Shown: positions 10,056 through 24,281, counted from the first letter of the stretch. The stretch is DNA of 49,327 nucleotides from Streptomyces mutomycini (GCF_001700505.1 NZ_MAPV01000098.1:1-49327), one strand, 5' to 3'. Made by a program: numbers and translations. Notes: generated from the letters alone by a model not told the origin.

Positions 10056-10430
10056 TCAGTGCGCCGCCACCGCACGCAGTCGCACGTCCGCGCGGCGCTC
10101 GGCGCCCGCGTCCGTGTCGGACTTCGCACGCTCCAGCGCACGCTCGGCGCGCTGGACGTCGATCTCATCAGCAAGCTCAGCGATCTCCGCAAGCAGCGAG
10201 AGCTTGTTGTCCGCGAACGAGATGAAACCGCCGTGCACAGCGGCGACAACAGTCCCGCCGTCGCTCGTACGGATCGTCACGGGGCCCGATTCCAGCACAC
10301 CCAGGAGCGGCTGGTGACCGGGCATGACGCCGATGTCGCCGGACGTGGTACGTGCGACAACGAGGGTGGCCTCGCCGGACCAGACACTGCGGTCCGCGGC
10401 GACCAGCTCGACATGCAGCTCAGCAGCCAA
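10056..10430 (-). CDS. atpC: ATP synthase F1 epsilon subunit
   Basis: This 124-residue subunit of the F1 stalk couples gamma rotation to c-ring movement and can restrain ATP hydrolysis. The N-terminal beta-sandwich (1-85) includes MPGHQPLLGVL and a Gly-rich turn. The C-terminal helical hairpin (88-120) includes the IDVQRAERALERA segment. It is the last gene of the atp operon, 109 bases after atpD, with an RBS-like GGAG upstream of the ATG at 10430. Length is typical of actinobacteria. Confidence 0.96.
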   Translation of the reverse strand: MAAELHVELVAADRSVWSGEATLVVARTTSGDIGVMPGHQPLLGVLESGPVTIRTSDGGTVVAAVHGGFISFADNKLSLLAEIAELADEIDVQRAERALERAKSDTDAGAERRADVRLRAVAAH

Positions 10431-10539
10431 GGGTGGCTCCTCGGGTCACCACCCGGCGGTCGTGCCGGGTGTCGTTTCAATTCTACGGGGCGTGGTGAGG
10501 GGGGCGGGACACACCCACCCCCCTCGGTGAGCCGGAGGC

Positions 10540-12899
<2,360 letters not shown>

Positions 12900-12902
12900 C
12901 GA

Positions 12903-14474
12903 TCAGCCCTCGCCCAGGAGCTTGCCGTCCGAGGTCTCGAACTGCTGCTTGAAGGCGGCAATCGCGTCGGCGATCGACTGCAGCGTGTCGTCGGACATCT
13001 TCGCGCCTTCGGCGATGCTGGTCAGGAGGTCCTTGCGCTCACGGCGCAGGTACTCCAGCAGCTCGGTCTCGAAGCGGCGGATGTCCTCGACCGGGACGTC
13101 GTCCATCTTGCCGGTGGTGCCGGCCCAGACGGAGACGACCTGCTCCTCGACGGGGAACGGGGCGTACTGCGGCTGCTTGAGCAGCTCGACCATGCGCTTA
13201 CCGCGCTCCAGCGAAGCCTTGGAGGCCGCGTCCAGGTCGGAACCGAAGGCGGCGAACGCCTCCAGCTCGCGGTACTGGGCGAGGTCCACACGGAGGCGGC
13301 CGGACACCTGGCGCATGGCCTTGTGCTGGGCGGAGCCACCGACTCGGGAGACCGAGATACCGACGTTGAGCGCCGGACGCTGACCCGCGTTGAACAGGTC
13401 GGACTCCAGGAAGCACTGGCCGTCGGTGATGGAGATGACGTTGGTCGGGATGAACGCCGACACGTCGTTCGCCTTGGTCTCGACGATCGGGAGGCCCGTC
13501 ATCGAACCGGCGCCCATGTCGTCGGAGAGCTTGGCGCAGCGCTCCAGCAGACGCGAGTGCAGGTAGAAGACGTCGCCCGGGTAGGCCTCGCGGCCCGGCG
13601 GACGGCGCAGCAGAAGCGACACGGCGCGGTAGGCGTCGGCCTGCTTCGAGAGGTCGTCGAAGATGATGAGGACGTGCTTGCCGTCGTACATCCAGTGCTG
13701 GCCGATGGCCGAACCGGTGTACGGCGCCAGGTACTTGAAGCCGGCCGGGTCGGACGCCGGGGCGGCGACGATGGTCGTGTACTCGAGCGCGCCGGCCTCT
13801 TCGAGGGCACCGCGCACGGAGGCGATGGTGGAGCCCTTCTGACCGATGGCGACGTAGATGCAGCGCACCTGCTTGTTCACGTCGCCCGAGCGCCAGTTGT
13901 CGCGCTGGTTGATGATCGTGTCGACGGCCAGAGCGGTCTTACCCGTCTGACGGTCGCCGATGATCAGCTGACGCTGGCCGCGGCCGATCGGCACCATGGC
14001 GTCGACGGCCTTGTAGCCGGTCTGCATCGGCTCGTGCACCGACTTGCGGACCATGACGCCAGGGGCCTGCAGCTCGAGGGCGCGACGGCCTTCGGTCGCG
14101 ATCTCGCCGAGACCGTCGATCGGGTTGCCGAGCGGGTCGACGACGCGGCCGAGGTAACCCTCGCCGACGCCGACGGAGAGCACCTCACCGGTGCGCTGCA
14201 CCGGCTGGCCCTCCTCGATTCCGCTGAACTCGCCGAGGACGATCGCACCGATCTCGCGCTCCTCGAGGTTGAGGGCGAGACCGAGGGTTCCGTCCTCGAA
14301 CTTCAGCAGCTCGTTCGCCATGGCGGAGGGCAGACCCTCCACCTTCGCGATGCCGTCGCCGGCAACGCTGACCGTTCCGACCTCCTCGCGCGAGGCCGCG
14401 TCCGGCTGGTACGACTGGACAAAGTTATCCAGTGCGTCCCGGATCTCCTCCGGCCGGATCGTGAGCTCCGCCAT
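12903..14474 (-). CDS. atpA: ATP synthase F1 alpha subunit
   Basis: This 523-residue regulatory nucleotide-binding subunit shows the P-loop [13 protein letters not shown] (about 170-182), the [17 protein letters not shown] segment, and the conserved [10 protein letters not shown] with the Arg finger region of the family. The ATG at 14474 begins the normal [12 protein letters not shown] terminus; a longer in-frame extension upstream lacks family similarity. It lies 146 bases after atpH, with AGCAGGGAACCC upstream of the start. Confidence 0.98.
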   Translation of the reverse strand: MAELTIRPEEIRDALDNFVQSYQPDAASREEVGTVSVAGDGIAKVEGLPSAMANELLKFEDGTLGLALNLEEREIGAIVLGEFSGIEEGQPVQRTGEVLSVGVGEGYLGRVVDPLGNPIDGLGEIATEGRRALELQAPGVMVRKSVHEPMQTGYKAVDAMVPIGRGQRQLIIGDRQTGKTALAVDTIINQRDNWRSGDVNKQVRCIYVAIGQKGSTIASVRGALEEAGALEYTTIVAAPASDPAGFKYLAPYTGSAIGQHWMYDGKHVLIIFDDLSKQADAYRAVSLLLRRPPGREAYPGDVFYLHSRLLERCAKLSDDMGAGSMTGLPIVETKANDVSAFIPTNVISITDGQCFLESDLFNAGQRPALNVGISVSRVGGSAQHKAMRQVSGRLRVDLAQYRELEAFAAFGSDLDAASKASLERGKRMVELLKQPQYAPFPVEEQVVSVWAGTTGKMDDVPVEDIRRFETELLEYLRRERKDLLTSIAEGAKMSDDTLQSIADAIAAFKQQFETSDGKLLGEG

Positions 14475-14620
14475 CTGGGTTCCCTGCTCTCCTTGTTGGG
14501 CCCGAAGTTTCTTAAGGGGGTCTGGGGGCGACCCCCAGGAATCTTCTGCAATTTCTGCACGGCCCAACCGGGCCGCTGTTCTTGCTCGTTCAGTTGGTGC
14601 GGTGTGGGCGCTGCGCGCTG

Positions 14621-15436
14621 TCAGCCGGCCATCCTGCGGGTGACCTCGTCGAGGCGCTCCGCGATCGTGCCGTTGATGACCTCGTCACCGACGCGCACCG
14701 AGATCCCGCCGAGGACCTCGGGGTCCACGTCCAGGTTCAGGTGCATCTGACGGCCGTAGATCTTCGCCAGTGCGGCGCCGAGGCGCTGCTTCTGGTTGTC
14801 GGACAGCGGCACCGCCGAGGTGACGACGGCGACCATGCGGTCCCGGCGCTCCGCGGCGAGCCTGGACAGGGATTCGAGTCCCGCCTCCAGGCTACGTCCT
14901 CGGGGCTGCGTCACGAGGCGCGTGATCACGCGCTCGGTGACCGGCTGGACCTTGCCGCCGAGCAGGCCGCGGAGCAGCCCGCTCTTGGCGGAGGCCGGAG
15001 CCGCCTTGTCGGTCAGGGCCGAGCGCAGTGCCACGTCGGAGCCGACGATCCGGCCGAACCGGAACAGTTCGTCCTCGACGTCGTCGAGCGCACCCGCGCG
15101 CTGGGCCGCGGTGAGGTCTGCGGTGTTCGCCAGCTCCTCGACCGAGTCGACCAGGTCACGGGACTGCGACCAGCGGGACCGCACCATGCCGGAGACCAGG
15201 TCCACGGCTTCGCCGCCCACCTGCCCCCTCAGCAGTCGTCCGGCCAGCTCGGCCTTGGCCTCGCCGCCCTGCGACGGGTCGGTGAGGACCCGGCGCAGCG
15301 ACACCTCGCGGTGGAGCAGCGCGGTGACGGCTGCCAGCTCCTCGGCGAGCTTCGCCGCGTCGACCGACGTGGAGTCGGTCAGTGCGTCGAGACGCTCACG
15401 TGCGGAGGCCAGCGCCTCGCGGCTCGCTCCGTTCAT
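14621..15436 (-). CDS. atpH: ATP synthase delta subunit, extended actinobacterial form
   Basis: This 271-residue peripheral stalk subunit ties the b subunit to the top of F1. The OSCP/delta domain occupies roughly residues 85-271, ending with the signature [18 protein letters not shown] and DGTI-like segment near the C terminus. The additional N-terminal helical region of about 90 residues is absent from E. coli delta (177 residues) but usual in Streptomyces and related to the insert in mycobacterial b-delta fusions. It overlaps atpF by four bases (ATGA). Confidence 0.95.
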   Translation of the reverse strand: MNGASREALASARERLDALTDSTSVDAAKLAEELAAVTALLHREVSLRRVLTDPSQGGEAKAELAGRLLRGQVGGEAVDLVSGMVRSRWSQSRDLVDSVEELANTADLTAAQRAGALDDVEDELFRFGRIVGSDVALRSALTDKAAPASAKSGLLRGLLGGKVQPVTERVITRLVTQPRGRSLEAGLESLSRLAAERRDRMVAVVTSAVPLSDNQKQRLGAALAKIYGRQMHLNLDVDPEVLGGISVRVGDEVINGTIAERLDEVTRRMAG

Positions 15437-15978
15437 CGGACGGCCTCGGCCTTCGCCTCGAGCTCGTCGAGGAATCGGTCGACGGTGCCGCTCTGCCGGG
15501 CGTGGTCCTCGAGGGACTCGCCGACGAGCTTGCCGGCCAGGGCGGTGGCGAGGCTGCCCACGTCCTGACGCAGCGCGGACGCCGCGGCCTTGCGGTCGGC
15601 CTCGATCTGGGCGTGGCCTGCCGCGATGATCTCCTCGCGCTGCCGCTGACCTTCCGCCCTCATCTCCTGGATGATGACGGCACCCTGCTCCTGCGCCTCC
15701 TGGCGCAGACGAGCGGCCTCGTGGCGGGCCTCGGCGAGCTGAGCCTTGTACTGCTCAAGAACGCTCTGGGCCTCGGTCTGGGCCGCGTCGGCCTTCTCGA
15801 TACCGCCTTCGATGGCCTCGCGACGCTCTTCCAGAACCTTATTGATGTTCGGGAGGAGCTTCTTGGCGAGGAAACCGAAGACGATGGCGAAGGCGATCAG
15901 GCCGATGACGATCTCGGGGATCGCCGGGAGGAGAGGGTTCTGGATCTCTCCCTCGGACGCCAGCTGTAGGGCGTTCAC
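15433..15978 (-). CDS. atpF: ATP synthase Fo b subunit
   Basis: This 181-residue protein has an N-terminal membrane helix (about 22-45, IVIGLIAFAIVFGFLAKKL) and a long charged coiled coil rich in Glu, Arg and Ala (46-180) that forms the peripheral stalk. The phase of the coiled coil is unbroken. It sits 42 bases after atpE and overlaps atpH by four bases, so stalk subunits b and delta are translationally coupled. Confidence 0.96.
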   Translation of the reverse strand: MNALQLASEGEIQNPLLPAIPEIVIGLIAFAIVFGFLAKKLLPNINKVLEERREAIEGGIEKADAAQTEAQSVLEQYKAQLAEARHEAARLRQEAQEQGAVIIQEMRAEGQRQREEIIAAGHAQIEADRKAAASALRQDVGSLATALAGKLVGESLEDHARQSGTVDRFLDELEAKAEAVR

Positions 15979-16020
15979 ATCAATGCCTTTCGTCGCTTCG
16001 GGCGGTCGGAATGCCGCGAA

Positions 16021-16341
<321 letters not shown>

Positions 16342-17157
16342 TCAGTGGTGCTCGGCGAGAGCGCCCTGAATGTAGTTGCAGGCCAGGAGAACGAACACGT
16401 AGGCCTGCAGCGCCTGGATGAACAGTTCGAAGGCGGTCATCAGGATGACCATCACGAAGGAGACACCGGCGTATGCGATGCCGATGCCGTTCAGCAGGTA
16501 CCAGCTGGCGATCGTGAAGATCAGCAGCAGCACGTGACCGGCGAACATGTTGGCGAAGAGTCGCACGGCGTGGGTGAACGGCCGGATCAGCAGGTTCGAC
16601 ATGATCTCGATGGCCATGACGAACGGGAGAGCCGGGCCGATCGACGGGTCGTAGCCGGAGATGTTCTTCCAGCCGCCGACGAAGCCGTGCCGCTTGAAGG
16701 TCAGGCTGACCCAGAGGACGTACACGATCGCGGCCAGCGCCACCGGGAATCCGATGACCGAGACCACCGGGAACTGGGCGAGCGGAATGATCGCCCAGAG
16801 GTTCATGATCCAGATGAAGAAGAACAGCGAGACCATGAGGGGCACGTACTTCTTGCCCTCGCGCTTGCCGAGCGTCTCGTAGACCACGCCGGTGCGGATG
16901 AAGTCGTATCCCGCCTCGGCGACCATCTGGAGCTTTCCGGGCACCAGCTTCGGCTTGTTGAAAGCCGCCCAGAAGAAGCCGACGACGACAACGGTGCTCA
17001 GAACCGCCAGCAGCATCGGCTTGTTGATCTCGATGCCGCCGACGGTGGCCATCGGCTCGAAAACAAAGGAGTGCAGGCCAGGAGCCGGGAAGCCGCATCC
17101 GTCGAAGATGTGGCAGTCGGTCTCGAAGGCGAGCACCGTCGTCGGGTCAGCACTCAC
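16342..17157 (-). CDS. atpB: ATP synthase Fo a subunit
   Basis: This 271-residue membrane protein of five to six helices provides the proton half-channels. The essential Arg lies in AVRLFANMFAGH, and the last helices carry FELFIQALQAYVF with the conserved Gln. The GTG at 17157 is chosen because GAAGGAG precedes it by six bases; an in-frame ATG 36 bases upstream has no such site. It lies 222 bases downstream of atpI and 75 bases before atpE. Confidence 0.96.
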   Translation of the reverse strand: MSADPTTVLAFETDCHIFDGCGFPAPGLHSFVFEPMATVGGIEINKPMLLAVLSTVVVVGFFWAAFNKPKLVPGKLQMVAEAGYDFIRTGVVYETLGKREGKKYVPLMVSLFFFIWIMNLWAIIPLAQFPVVSVIGFPVALAAIVYVLWVSLTFKRHGFVGGWKNISGYDPSIGPALPFVMAIEIMSNLLIRPFTHAVRLFANMFAGHVLLLIFTIASWYLLNGIGIAYAGVSFVMVILMTAFELFIQALQAYVFVLLACNYIQGALAEHH

Positions 17158-17379
17158 CGCGGGCTCCTTCAGCGTGGCGCATAGGTACGGCAACCTCGTT
17201 GTGTCGGCGCGGCAAGCAGCCGCTGGTCGGCACTGGACTGGTGTTACGGATGGGGGGCGGCTCAGGCATTACGCCTCGCGATGGAGCAGGCGCCGAATTT
17301 GATGCCCGCGCCCGCAGTGCCGCAGTTGGCACCGGACGATAGCAGGGTCTCGAACGCGCGCTTATCCCGGGCCTACCCC

Positions 17380-17817
17380 TCACGTCGAAGACCCCATGTT
17401 CTCGGGCGTCTTGCCCGCAGACGAGTCCGGCTCGACGTAAAGGATCTTGGTCTTCATGTGCACACGGATCTGCGCCGCGACCCATACGAGCGTCGCGGCC
17501 ATCAACGAGGCCGCGAAAGCCCTCGGGTTGAACAGGGTCGTGTTCTGGAACGCGGCGACGAAGACGAAGAGCAGCAGCAGTTCGGTCGTGTAGAGCACCA
17601 GGCCCATGGCCTGGAACAGATGCGGCATGGACTTGGCCGTGCGCTGCAGAACGCCGAGTCCGATCCCCATGAAGAGGATCACCACCAGCGTCCCGACCGC
17701 CGCACCGATCGCTCCCTTGCCGCCGGCGAGCGCAGCGCTGACGGCGACGGCGACAACACCGGCGGCGGCAGTGGGCACGGCGGTGTGGAGGAGAGTCCGG
17801 GCGTCGTTGGACGGCAT
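17380..17817 (-). CDS. atpI: ATP synthase operon protein I-like membrane protein
   Basis: This 145-residue protein has four hydrophobic helices (about 12-32, 36-58, 73-95 and 103-125). Position at the head of the atp operon and size match actinobacterial AtpI, a small membrane protein proposed to help c-ring assembly. Sequence conservation of this family is low, so the name rests mainly on context. The ATG at 17817 has CGGAG upstream. Confidence 0.85.
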   Translation of the reverse strand: MPSNDARTLLHTAVPTAAAGVVAVAVSAALAGGKGAIGAAVGTLVVILFMGIGLGVLQRTAKSMPHLFQAMGLVLYTTELLLLFVFVAAFQNTTLFNPRAFAASLMAATLVWVAAQIRVHMKTKILYVEPDSSAGKTPENMGSST

Positions 17818-18079
17818 GGCGGTTACTCCGCGTGGCAGGGGGTGGTCAGTGGTCGTCAGGGACGAGCGTAGGCCCGGTCCGAGTCGATGCCTCGGGCCGA
17901 GGGACCGTGGCACTCAGGTCCTTCGGCTCTGTCACCGGGTTCGTGAACGGTATCACAAACTATTTGATGAGGTCTTTACTCAGAAAGTGTGCCAGCTGTC
18001 ACACATGAGAGTTAAGCCGCGCGTGTGTGCAGAACATCACGACGTATTGTCTGGTATTGGGGCTTCTGCGTCGGCACCG
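17818..18079 (-). promoter_or_regulatory. AT-richer region upstream of the atp operon
   Basis: These 262 bases separate atpI from the transferase gene upstream. The part from about 17940 to 18060 is clearly richer in A and T than its surroundings. On the minus strand it contains TAGTTT and TACCGT, both fitting a TAnnnT -10 box, upstream of atpI. The atp operon promoter most likely lies here, but I cannot fix which box is used. Confidence 0.45.
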
Positions 18080-19429
18080 CTAACGCGGTGACTCGGCCCG
18101 GTCCCGATCCGTGAAGCGCGAACGGGGGCCGATCGCGGTCGCCCCGTTGACGCCGGAGACGCCCACGGACACCGAGGCCCGTTCAGGCTCCGGAGAGGCC
18201 ATCTGCGAGCCCCCGTGGCCGTGTTGGCCCTGCGGGGCATCCTCGGTCTCGTCCTCGCGCCGGCGGCGCCGGTAGCGGGGCGGTACGAAGGACTCCGCCC
18301 AGTGCGGGGCGCGCGGGGTGAAGCGCGGCATCAGCAGCAGGACCAGGCCCACGGCGCTGAGTCCCACGATCACCAGCACGATCCAGAGCGACGCGGAGTG
18401 GACGGAGTAGCCGACCGCGCCGAAAGCGATCAGGGCGGACCAGAAGTACATGATCAGCACGGACCTGCTGTGCGAGTGCCCGATCTCCAGCAGCCGGTGG
18501 TGCAGGTGCCCGCGGTCGGCCGCGAACGGCGACTGACCGTTCCAGGTACGCCGCACGATCGCGAGGATCAGGTCGGCGGCCGGGATGGCGATGATCGTCA
18601 GCGGCAGCAGCAGCGGGATGAAGACCGGCAGCATCGCGTGGGTCGCCTGCCGCTCGCTGCCCTCGAACAGCTTCATCGCGTCCGGGTCGACCTGGCCGGT
18701 GACCGAGATGGCGCCGGCGGCCAGCACCAGGCCGATCAGCATGGACCCGGAGTCACCCATGAAGATCCGGGCGGGGTGCATGTTGTGCGGCAGGAAGCCG
18801 AGGCACATGCCCATCAGGATCGCGGCGAAGAGCGTCGCGGGGGCGGCCGCCTCGATCCCGTACCCGTACCAGAGCCGGTAGGTGTAGAGGAAGAACGCCG
18901 CGGACGCGATGCAGACCATGCCGGCCGCGAGGCCGTCCAGGCCGTCGACGAAGTTCACCGCGTTGATGGTGATCACGACCAGCGCCACCGTGAGGAGCGT
19001 GCCCTGCCACTGGGTGAGCGCGACGGTGCCGAGGCCCGGGATGGGCAGCCACAGGATCGTCAGACCCTGGATGACCATGACCGCGGCGGCGATCATCTGT
19101 CCGCCGAGCTTGATCAGCGCGTCGATCTCGAACTTGTCGTCAAGGACGCCGATCAGCCAGATCAGGGCGGCGCCGGAGAGCAGGGCCCTGGGTTCGTTGG
19201 AGAGCTCGAACACGCCGTTCAGGTTGAACAGGTGGTCCGCGACGATCAGCCCCGCACACAGTCCGCCGAACATGGCGATGCCACCGAGCCGAGGTGTCGG
19301 TTCCCGGTGTACGTCGCGCGCACGGATCGCGGGCATCGCCCCGATCGCGATGGCGAACTTCCGCACCGGCCCGGTCAGCAGATAGGTAACCGCTGCCGTG
19401 ACACAGAGCGTCAGCAGGTAATCACGCAC
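18080..19429 (-). CDS. WecA/MraY-family undecaprenyl-phosphate sugar-1-phosphate transferase
   Basis: This protein of about 449 residues has ten to eleven membrane helices (up to about residue 360) and a charged cytoplasmic tail. Family signatures are present: LIGVLDDKFEIDAL with the DD pair, NAVNFVDGLDGLAAG, IFMGDSGSM and GHLHHRLLEIGHSH. Such enzymes start cell-wall polymer synthesis by moving HexNAc-1-P from a UDP-sugar to undecaprenyl phosphate. The start is uncertain: GTG 19429 has GGGGCAG upstream, and GTG 19441 is also in frame. In actinobacteria a wecA-like gene commonly precedes atpI. Confidence 0.9.
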   Translation of the reverse strand: MRDYLLTLCVTAAVTYLLTGPVRKFAIAIGAMPAIRARDVHREPTPRLGGIAMFGGLCAGLIVADHLFNLNGVFELSNEPRALLSGAALIWLIGVLDDKFEIDALIKLGGQMIAAAVMVIQGLTILWLPIPGLGTVALTQWQGTLLTVALVVITINAVNFVDGLDGLAAGMVCIASAAFFLYTYRLWYGYGIEAAAPATLFAAILMGMCLGFLPHNMHPARIFMGDSGSMLIGLVLAAGAISVTGQVDPDAMKLFEGSERQATHAMLPVFIPLLLPLTIIAIPAADLILAIVRRTWNGQSPFAADRGHLHHRLLEIGHSHSRSVLIMYFWSALIAFGAVGYSVHSASLWIVLVIVGLSAVGLVLLLMPRFTPRAPHWAESFVPPRYRRRRREDETEDAPQGQHGHGGSQMASPEPERASVSVGVSGVNGATAIGPRSRFTDRDRAESPR

Positions 19430-19534
19430 GGGCTGCCCCACAGAATTCGCCGGCCATCTCAGCCCCACACCCTAGTCTCCACAGCAAGGACGCCGAGCCA
19501 CGGGTGTTGGTTGCACATACCTCGTCCACACCGT

Positions 19535-20824
<1,290 letters not shown>

Positions 20825-20962
20825 CGAGGGCTCCGGGCCTGGAGGAGGGGGTGCGTGGCGTCAGATCCAATGTAGGCCCGCCCCCGGCCGCCTGCCCGCT
20901 GCCGGACGCCCCTCTACGCCGGTCGGCGCACCTCGGTGCGGGGCGCGTGGGCCGGCGGTTGC

Positions 20963-21604
20963 TCAGTGGGGGGCGCGTACCCCCGTCAGCGCCGTCATGA
21001 CGGGATCGAGCGCCTGGCTGATCTCGTCACCGACCGAGCGGAAGAAGGTGATCGGGGCGCCGTACGGGTCGTAGACCTCGTCGGCCTCCGCGGTGGGGGC
21101 CAGCAGCCAGCCGCGCAGGGCCGCCGCGGCGCGCACCAGCGCGCGGGCGCGCTCGACGACACCCTCCTCGCGCGCGTCCGGGAGGGTCGCGGGGTCTATG
21201 GCCCGCACCAGCCGGGTGAACTCCTTGAGCGTGAAGGTCCGCAGGCCCGCCGAGTGGCCCATGGAGATCACCTGGGCGCGGTGGTCCCGGGTGGCGGTGA
21301 GCACCAGGTCGGCGCGGATCACGTGCTCGTCGAGGAGTTCGCGGCCGACGAAACCCGTGGCGTCGGCCCCGAAGTCGGCGAGTACGACCTCCGCGTTGGC
21401 CTCCATGGGCGCGCCCTCGTGTCCCCAGGTCCCCGCGCTCTCCACGATGAGGCCGCCGCTCAGCGGATCACCGAGGCGGTCAACGAGGGCATGGCGGGTC
21501 AGCCGCTCGGTGATGGGCGAGCGGCAGACGTTGCCGGTGCTGACGTGGAGGATGCGGAAAGTGTCGTGCTGCCCCGCTATGCCACGCCCCTCAGGGGCGG
21601 TCAA
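20963..21604 (-). CDS. Low-molecular-weight protein tyrosine phosphatase fold, nucleophile missing
   Basis: This 213-residue protein has the LMW-PTP fold. The P-loop reads VSTGNVCRSP (21-30). In active enzymes the pattern is C-x5-R; here the nucleophilic Cys is Ser22, while Cys27, Arg28 and the general-acid Asp179 (YDPYG) remain. It should bind phosphotyrosine but not hydrolyse it by the normal route, like the laboratory Cys-to-Ser trapping mutants. The TTG at 21604 overlaps the sua5 stop (TTGA) and has GAGGTGG four bases upstream, so translation is coupled to sua5. Confidence 0.85.
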   Translation of the reverse strand: MTAPEGRGIAGQHDTFRILHVSTGNVCRSPITERLTRHALVDRLGDPLSGGLIVESAGTWGHEGAPMEANAEVVLADFGADATGFVGRELLDEHVIRADLVLTATRDHRAQVISMGHSAGLRTFTLKEFTRLVRAIDPATLPDAREEGVVERARALVRAAAALRGWLLAPTAEADEVYDPYGAPITFFRSVGDEISQALDPVMTALTGVRAPH

Positions 21605-22248
21605 TTGGCCACCTCGAGGTCGGGGACCACCTTGCGGAGCTCCTCGACCGTGAGGGCGCCGGCCCGCAGCAGCACCGGGATCCTGCCGGTGACGTCGACG
21701 ATCGAGGACGGCACGATGCCGGGGGTCGGGCCCCCGTCGAGGTAGACGGAGACGCTGTCGCCGAGCATCTCCTGGGCGGCGTCGCAGTCCTCGGGAGAGG
21801 GGTGTCCGGTGAGGTTCGCGCTGGAGACGGCCATCGGGCCCACCTCCGTGAGGAGCTCGATGGCGACCGGGTGCAGGGGCATCCGGACGGCGACGGTGCC
21901 ACGGGTGTCGCCGAGGTCCCACTGCAGCGACGGCTGGTGCTTGGCGACGAGAGTGAGGGCCCCGGGCCAGAACGCGTCGACGAGCTCCCAGGCCTGCTCG
22001 GAGAAGTCGGTGACCAGGCCGTGCAGGGTGTTCGGGGAGCCGATCAGGACAGGGGTCGGCATGTTGCGGCCGCGGCCCTTGGCGTCGAGGAGGTCGGCGA
22101 CACCCTCCGAACTGAAGGCGTCCGCACCGATCCCGTACACGGTGTCGGTGGGCAGCACGACCAGTTCGCCGCGGCGGACGGCGGACGCGGCCTCACGCAG
22201 GCCGGTCGTACGGTCGGTCGCGTCGTTGCAGTCGTATCGCCGTGCCAT
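21601..22248 (-). CDS. Threonylcarbamoyl-AMP synthase (Sua5/YrdC family)
   Basis: This 215-residue enzyme makes threonylcarbamoyl-AMP from Thr, bicarbonate and ATP for t6A37 modification of ANN-decoding tRNAs. It shows the YrdC domain features LPTDTVYGIGADA, the basic KGRGRNMP loop, and PMAVSSANLTGHP. It is the short form without a C-terminal Sua5 domain of full length. GGAGG lies eight bases before the ATG at 22248. It follows prmC by 58 bases and overlaps the phosphatase-like gene by four. Confidence 0.94.
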   Translation of the reverse strand: MARRYDCNDATDRTTGLREAASAVRRGELVVLPTDTVYGIGADAFSSEGVADLLDAKGRGRNMPTPVLIGSPNTLHGLVTDFSEQAWELVDAFWPGALTLVAKHQPSLQWDLGDTRGTVAVRMPLHPVAIELLTEVGPMAVSSANLTGHPSPEDCDAAQEMLGDSVSVYLDGGPTPGIVPSSIVDVTGRIPVLLRAGALTVEELRKVVPDLEVAN

Positions 22249-22306
22249 CAGCCGGCCTCCTCGGACATGTAAGGGTAGGGATCGTGCGGTGCCGGTGCCC
22301 CGGTGG

Positions 22307-23152
22307 TCACGGCATGGCCTTGCGTGCCGTCGCGAACCGGGGGCGCCTGTTCAGGTCGGGGTGGTCGGCCGCGTCGGCCCATCCCCGCTCCTCGGTGAAG
22401 ATCCACGGCACCTGGCCGCCCTGTGTGTCGGCGTGCTCGATGACGACGAGCCCGCCGGGGCGGAGCAGACGGTGCGCCGTGCGTTCGATGCCTCGGATGG
22501 TGTCGAGGCCGTCCTCGCCGGAGAACAGCGCCATCTGCGGGTCGTGGTCGCGGGCCTCGGGCGCCACGTACTCCCACTCGGTGAGCGGGATGTAGGGCGG
22601 GTTGGAGATGACCAGGTCGACCTGGCCGTCCAGCTCGGGAAGGGCGCTCAGGGCGTCGCCGCGGTGGACGGTGACCCTGGACCCCTCGGCGTTCTTCCGG
22701 GTCCATCTCAGGGCGTCCTCGGACAGCTCCACGGCGTGCACGCGGGAGCGCGGCACCTCCTGCGCCATGGCGAGCGCGATCGCGCCCGACCCGGTGCAGA
22801 GGTCGACGATCAGCGGTTCGACGACGTCCATCGCGCGCACCGCGTCTATCGCCCAGCCGACGACCGACTCGGTCTCCGGGCGCGGCACGAAGACTCCGGG
22901 TCCGACCTGGAGCTCCAGATAGCGGAAGAAGGCGCGGCCGGTGATGTGCTGGAGCGGCTCGCGGGCCTCGCGGCGGGCGATCGTCTCCCAGTACCGGGCG
23001 TCGAAGTCGGCATCCGGCACATGGTGCAGCTCGCCCCGCTTGACGCCGTGCACGAACGCGGCGAGTTCCTCGGCGTCGAAGCGCGGTGAGGGGACACCGG
23101 CGTCGGCCAGCCGCTGGGTGGCCTGGGCCACCTCGGCGAGCAGCAGGTTCAT
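22307..23152 (-). CDS. prmC: Peptide chain release factor N5-glutamine methyltransferase
   Basis: This 281-residue SAM enzyme methylates the Gln of the GGQ motif in release factors. An N-terminal helical domain (1-80) is followed by a Rossmann methyltransferase with motif I IVDLCTGSGAIALAM and the catalytic NPPY in VISNPPYIPL. It lies 52 bases downstream of prfA, which encodes its substrate RF1. The ATG at 23152 has GGAG upstream. Confidence 0.96.
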   Translation of the reverse strand: MNLLLAEVAQATQRLADAGVPSPRFDAEELAAFVHGVKRGELHHVPDADFDARYWETIARREAREPLQHITGRAFFRYLELQVGPGVFVPRPETESVVGWAIDAVRAMDVVEPLIVDLCTGSGAIALAMAQEVPRSRVHAVELSEDALRWTRKNAEGSRVTVHRGDALSALPELDGQVDLVISNPPYIPLTEWEYVAPEARDHDPQMALFSGEDGLDTIRGIERTAHRLLRPGGLVVIEHADTQGGQVPWIFTEERGWADAADHPDLNRRPRFATARKAMP

Positions 23153-23204
23153 CGCGGTTCTCCGTACGGGTTCACGGGCGGGTCGGGTACGCGCCTTGTG
23201 CGGC

Positions 23205-24281
23205 TTATGCGGCGGCGAGCTTGGCGGCCGAGTCGGCGTCCACGCATGCCTGGATGACGGCGTCGAGGTCACCGTCGAGCACCTGGTCCAAGTTGTACGC
23301 CTTGAAGCCGACGCGGTGGTCCGAGATCCGGTTTTCCGGGAAGTTGTACGTCCGGATCTTCTCGGAGCGGTCCACGGTGCGCACCTGGCTGCGGCGTACG
23401 TCGGAGGCTTCCTGCTCGGCAGCCTCCTGGGCGGCGGCCAGCAGCCGGGACCGCAGGATGCGCATGGCCTGCTCCTTGTTCTGGAGCTGGCTCTTCTCGT
23501 TCTGGCAGGAGGCGACGACACCGGTCGGCAGGTGCGTGATGCGGACCGCGGAGTCGGTGGTGTTGACGGACTGGCCGCCGGGTCCCGAGGAGCGGTAGAC
23601 GTCGATCCGCAGGTCGTTGGCGTGGATCTCGACGTCGACCTCCTCCGCCTCGGGCGTGACGAGCACACCGGCGGCGGAGGTGTGGATGCGGCCCTGGGAC
23701 TCGGTGGAGGGCACGCGCTGCACACGGTGCACGCCGCCCTCGTACTTCATCCGCGCCCAGACGCCCTGGCCGGGCTCGGTGGCGCCGTTGCCGCCCTTGG
23801 TCTTCACGGCGACCTGGACGTCCTTGTAGCCGCCGAGCTCGGACTCGGTGGAGTCGATGATCTCGGTCTTCCAGCCGACGCGCTCGGCGTAGCGCAGGTA
23901 CATGCGCAGCAGGTCACCGGCGAACAGGGCGGACTCGTCGCCGCCGGCGCCCGCCTTGATCTCCAGGAGCACGTCCTTGTCGTCACTGGGGTCACGCGGG
24001 ACCAGGAGGAGCCGGAGCTTCTCGGTGATCTCGTCGCGCTGCTTCTCCAGGACCTTGACCTCGGCGGCGAAGTCGGGGTCGTCGGCGGCGAACTCGCGGG
24101 CGGTCCCGATGTCGTCACCGGTCCGCTTCCAGGACCGGTAGGTGGAGACGATCGGGGTCAGCTCCGCGTAGCGCTTGTTGAGCTTGCGCGCGTTGGCCTG
24201 GTCGGCGTGGACCGACGGGTCGGCGAGCTTCTTCTCGAGATCGGCGTGTTCACCGATCAGTTCCTCGACCGCCTCGAACAT
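23205..24281 (-). CDS. prfA: Peptide chain release factor 1
   Basis: This 358-residue factor ends translation at UAA and UAG. The GGQ motif that enters the peptidyl-transferase centre is in [12 protein letters not shown]. The stop-recognising PxT motif is PST in [10 protein letters not shown]. The N-terminal coiled domain is complete. The ATG at 24281 has AGGAG eight bases upstream. Its methylase prmC follows directly. Length is as in E. coli (360). Confidence 0.97.
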   Translation of the reverse strand: MFEAVEELIGEHADLEKKLADPSVHADQANARKLNKRYAELTPIVSTYRSWKRTGDDIGTAREFAADDPDFAAEVKVLEKQRDEITEKLRLLLVPRDPSDDKDVLLEIKAGAGGDESALFAGDLLRMYLRYAERVGWKTEIIDSTESELGGYKDVQVAVKTKGGNGATEPGQGVWARMKYEGGVHRVQRVPSTESQGRIHTSAAGVLVTPEAEEVDVEIHANDLRIDVYRSSGPGGQSVNTTDSAVRITHLPTGVVASCQNEKSQLQNKEQAMRILRSRLLAAAQEAAEQEASDVRRSQVRTVDRSEKIRTYNFPENRISDHRVGFKAYNLDQVLDGDLDAVIQACVDADSAAKLAAA

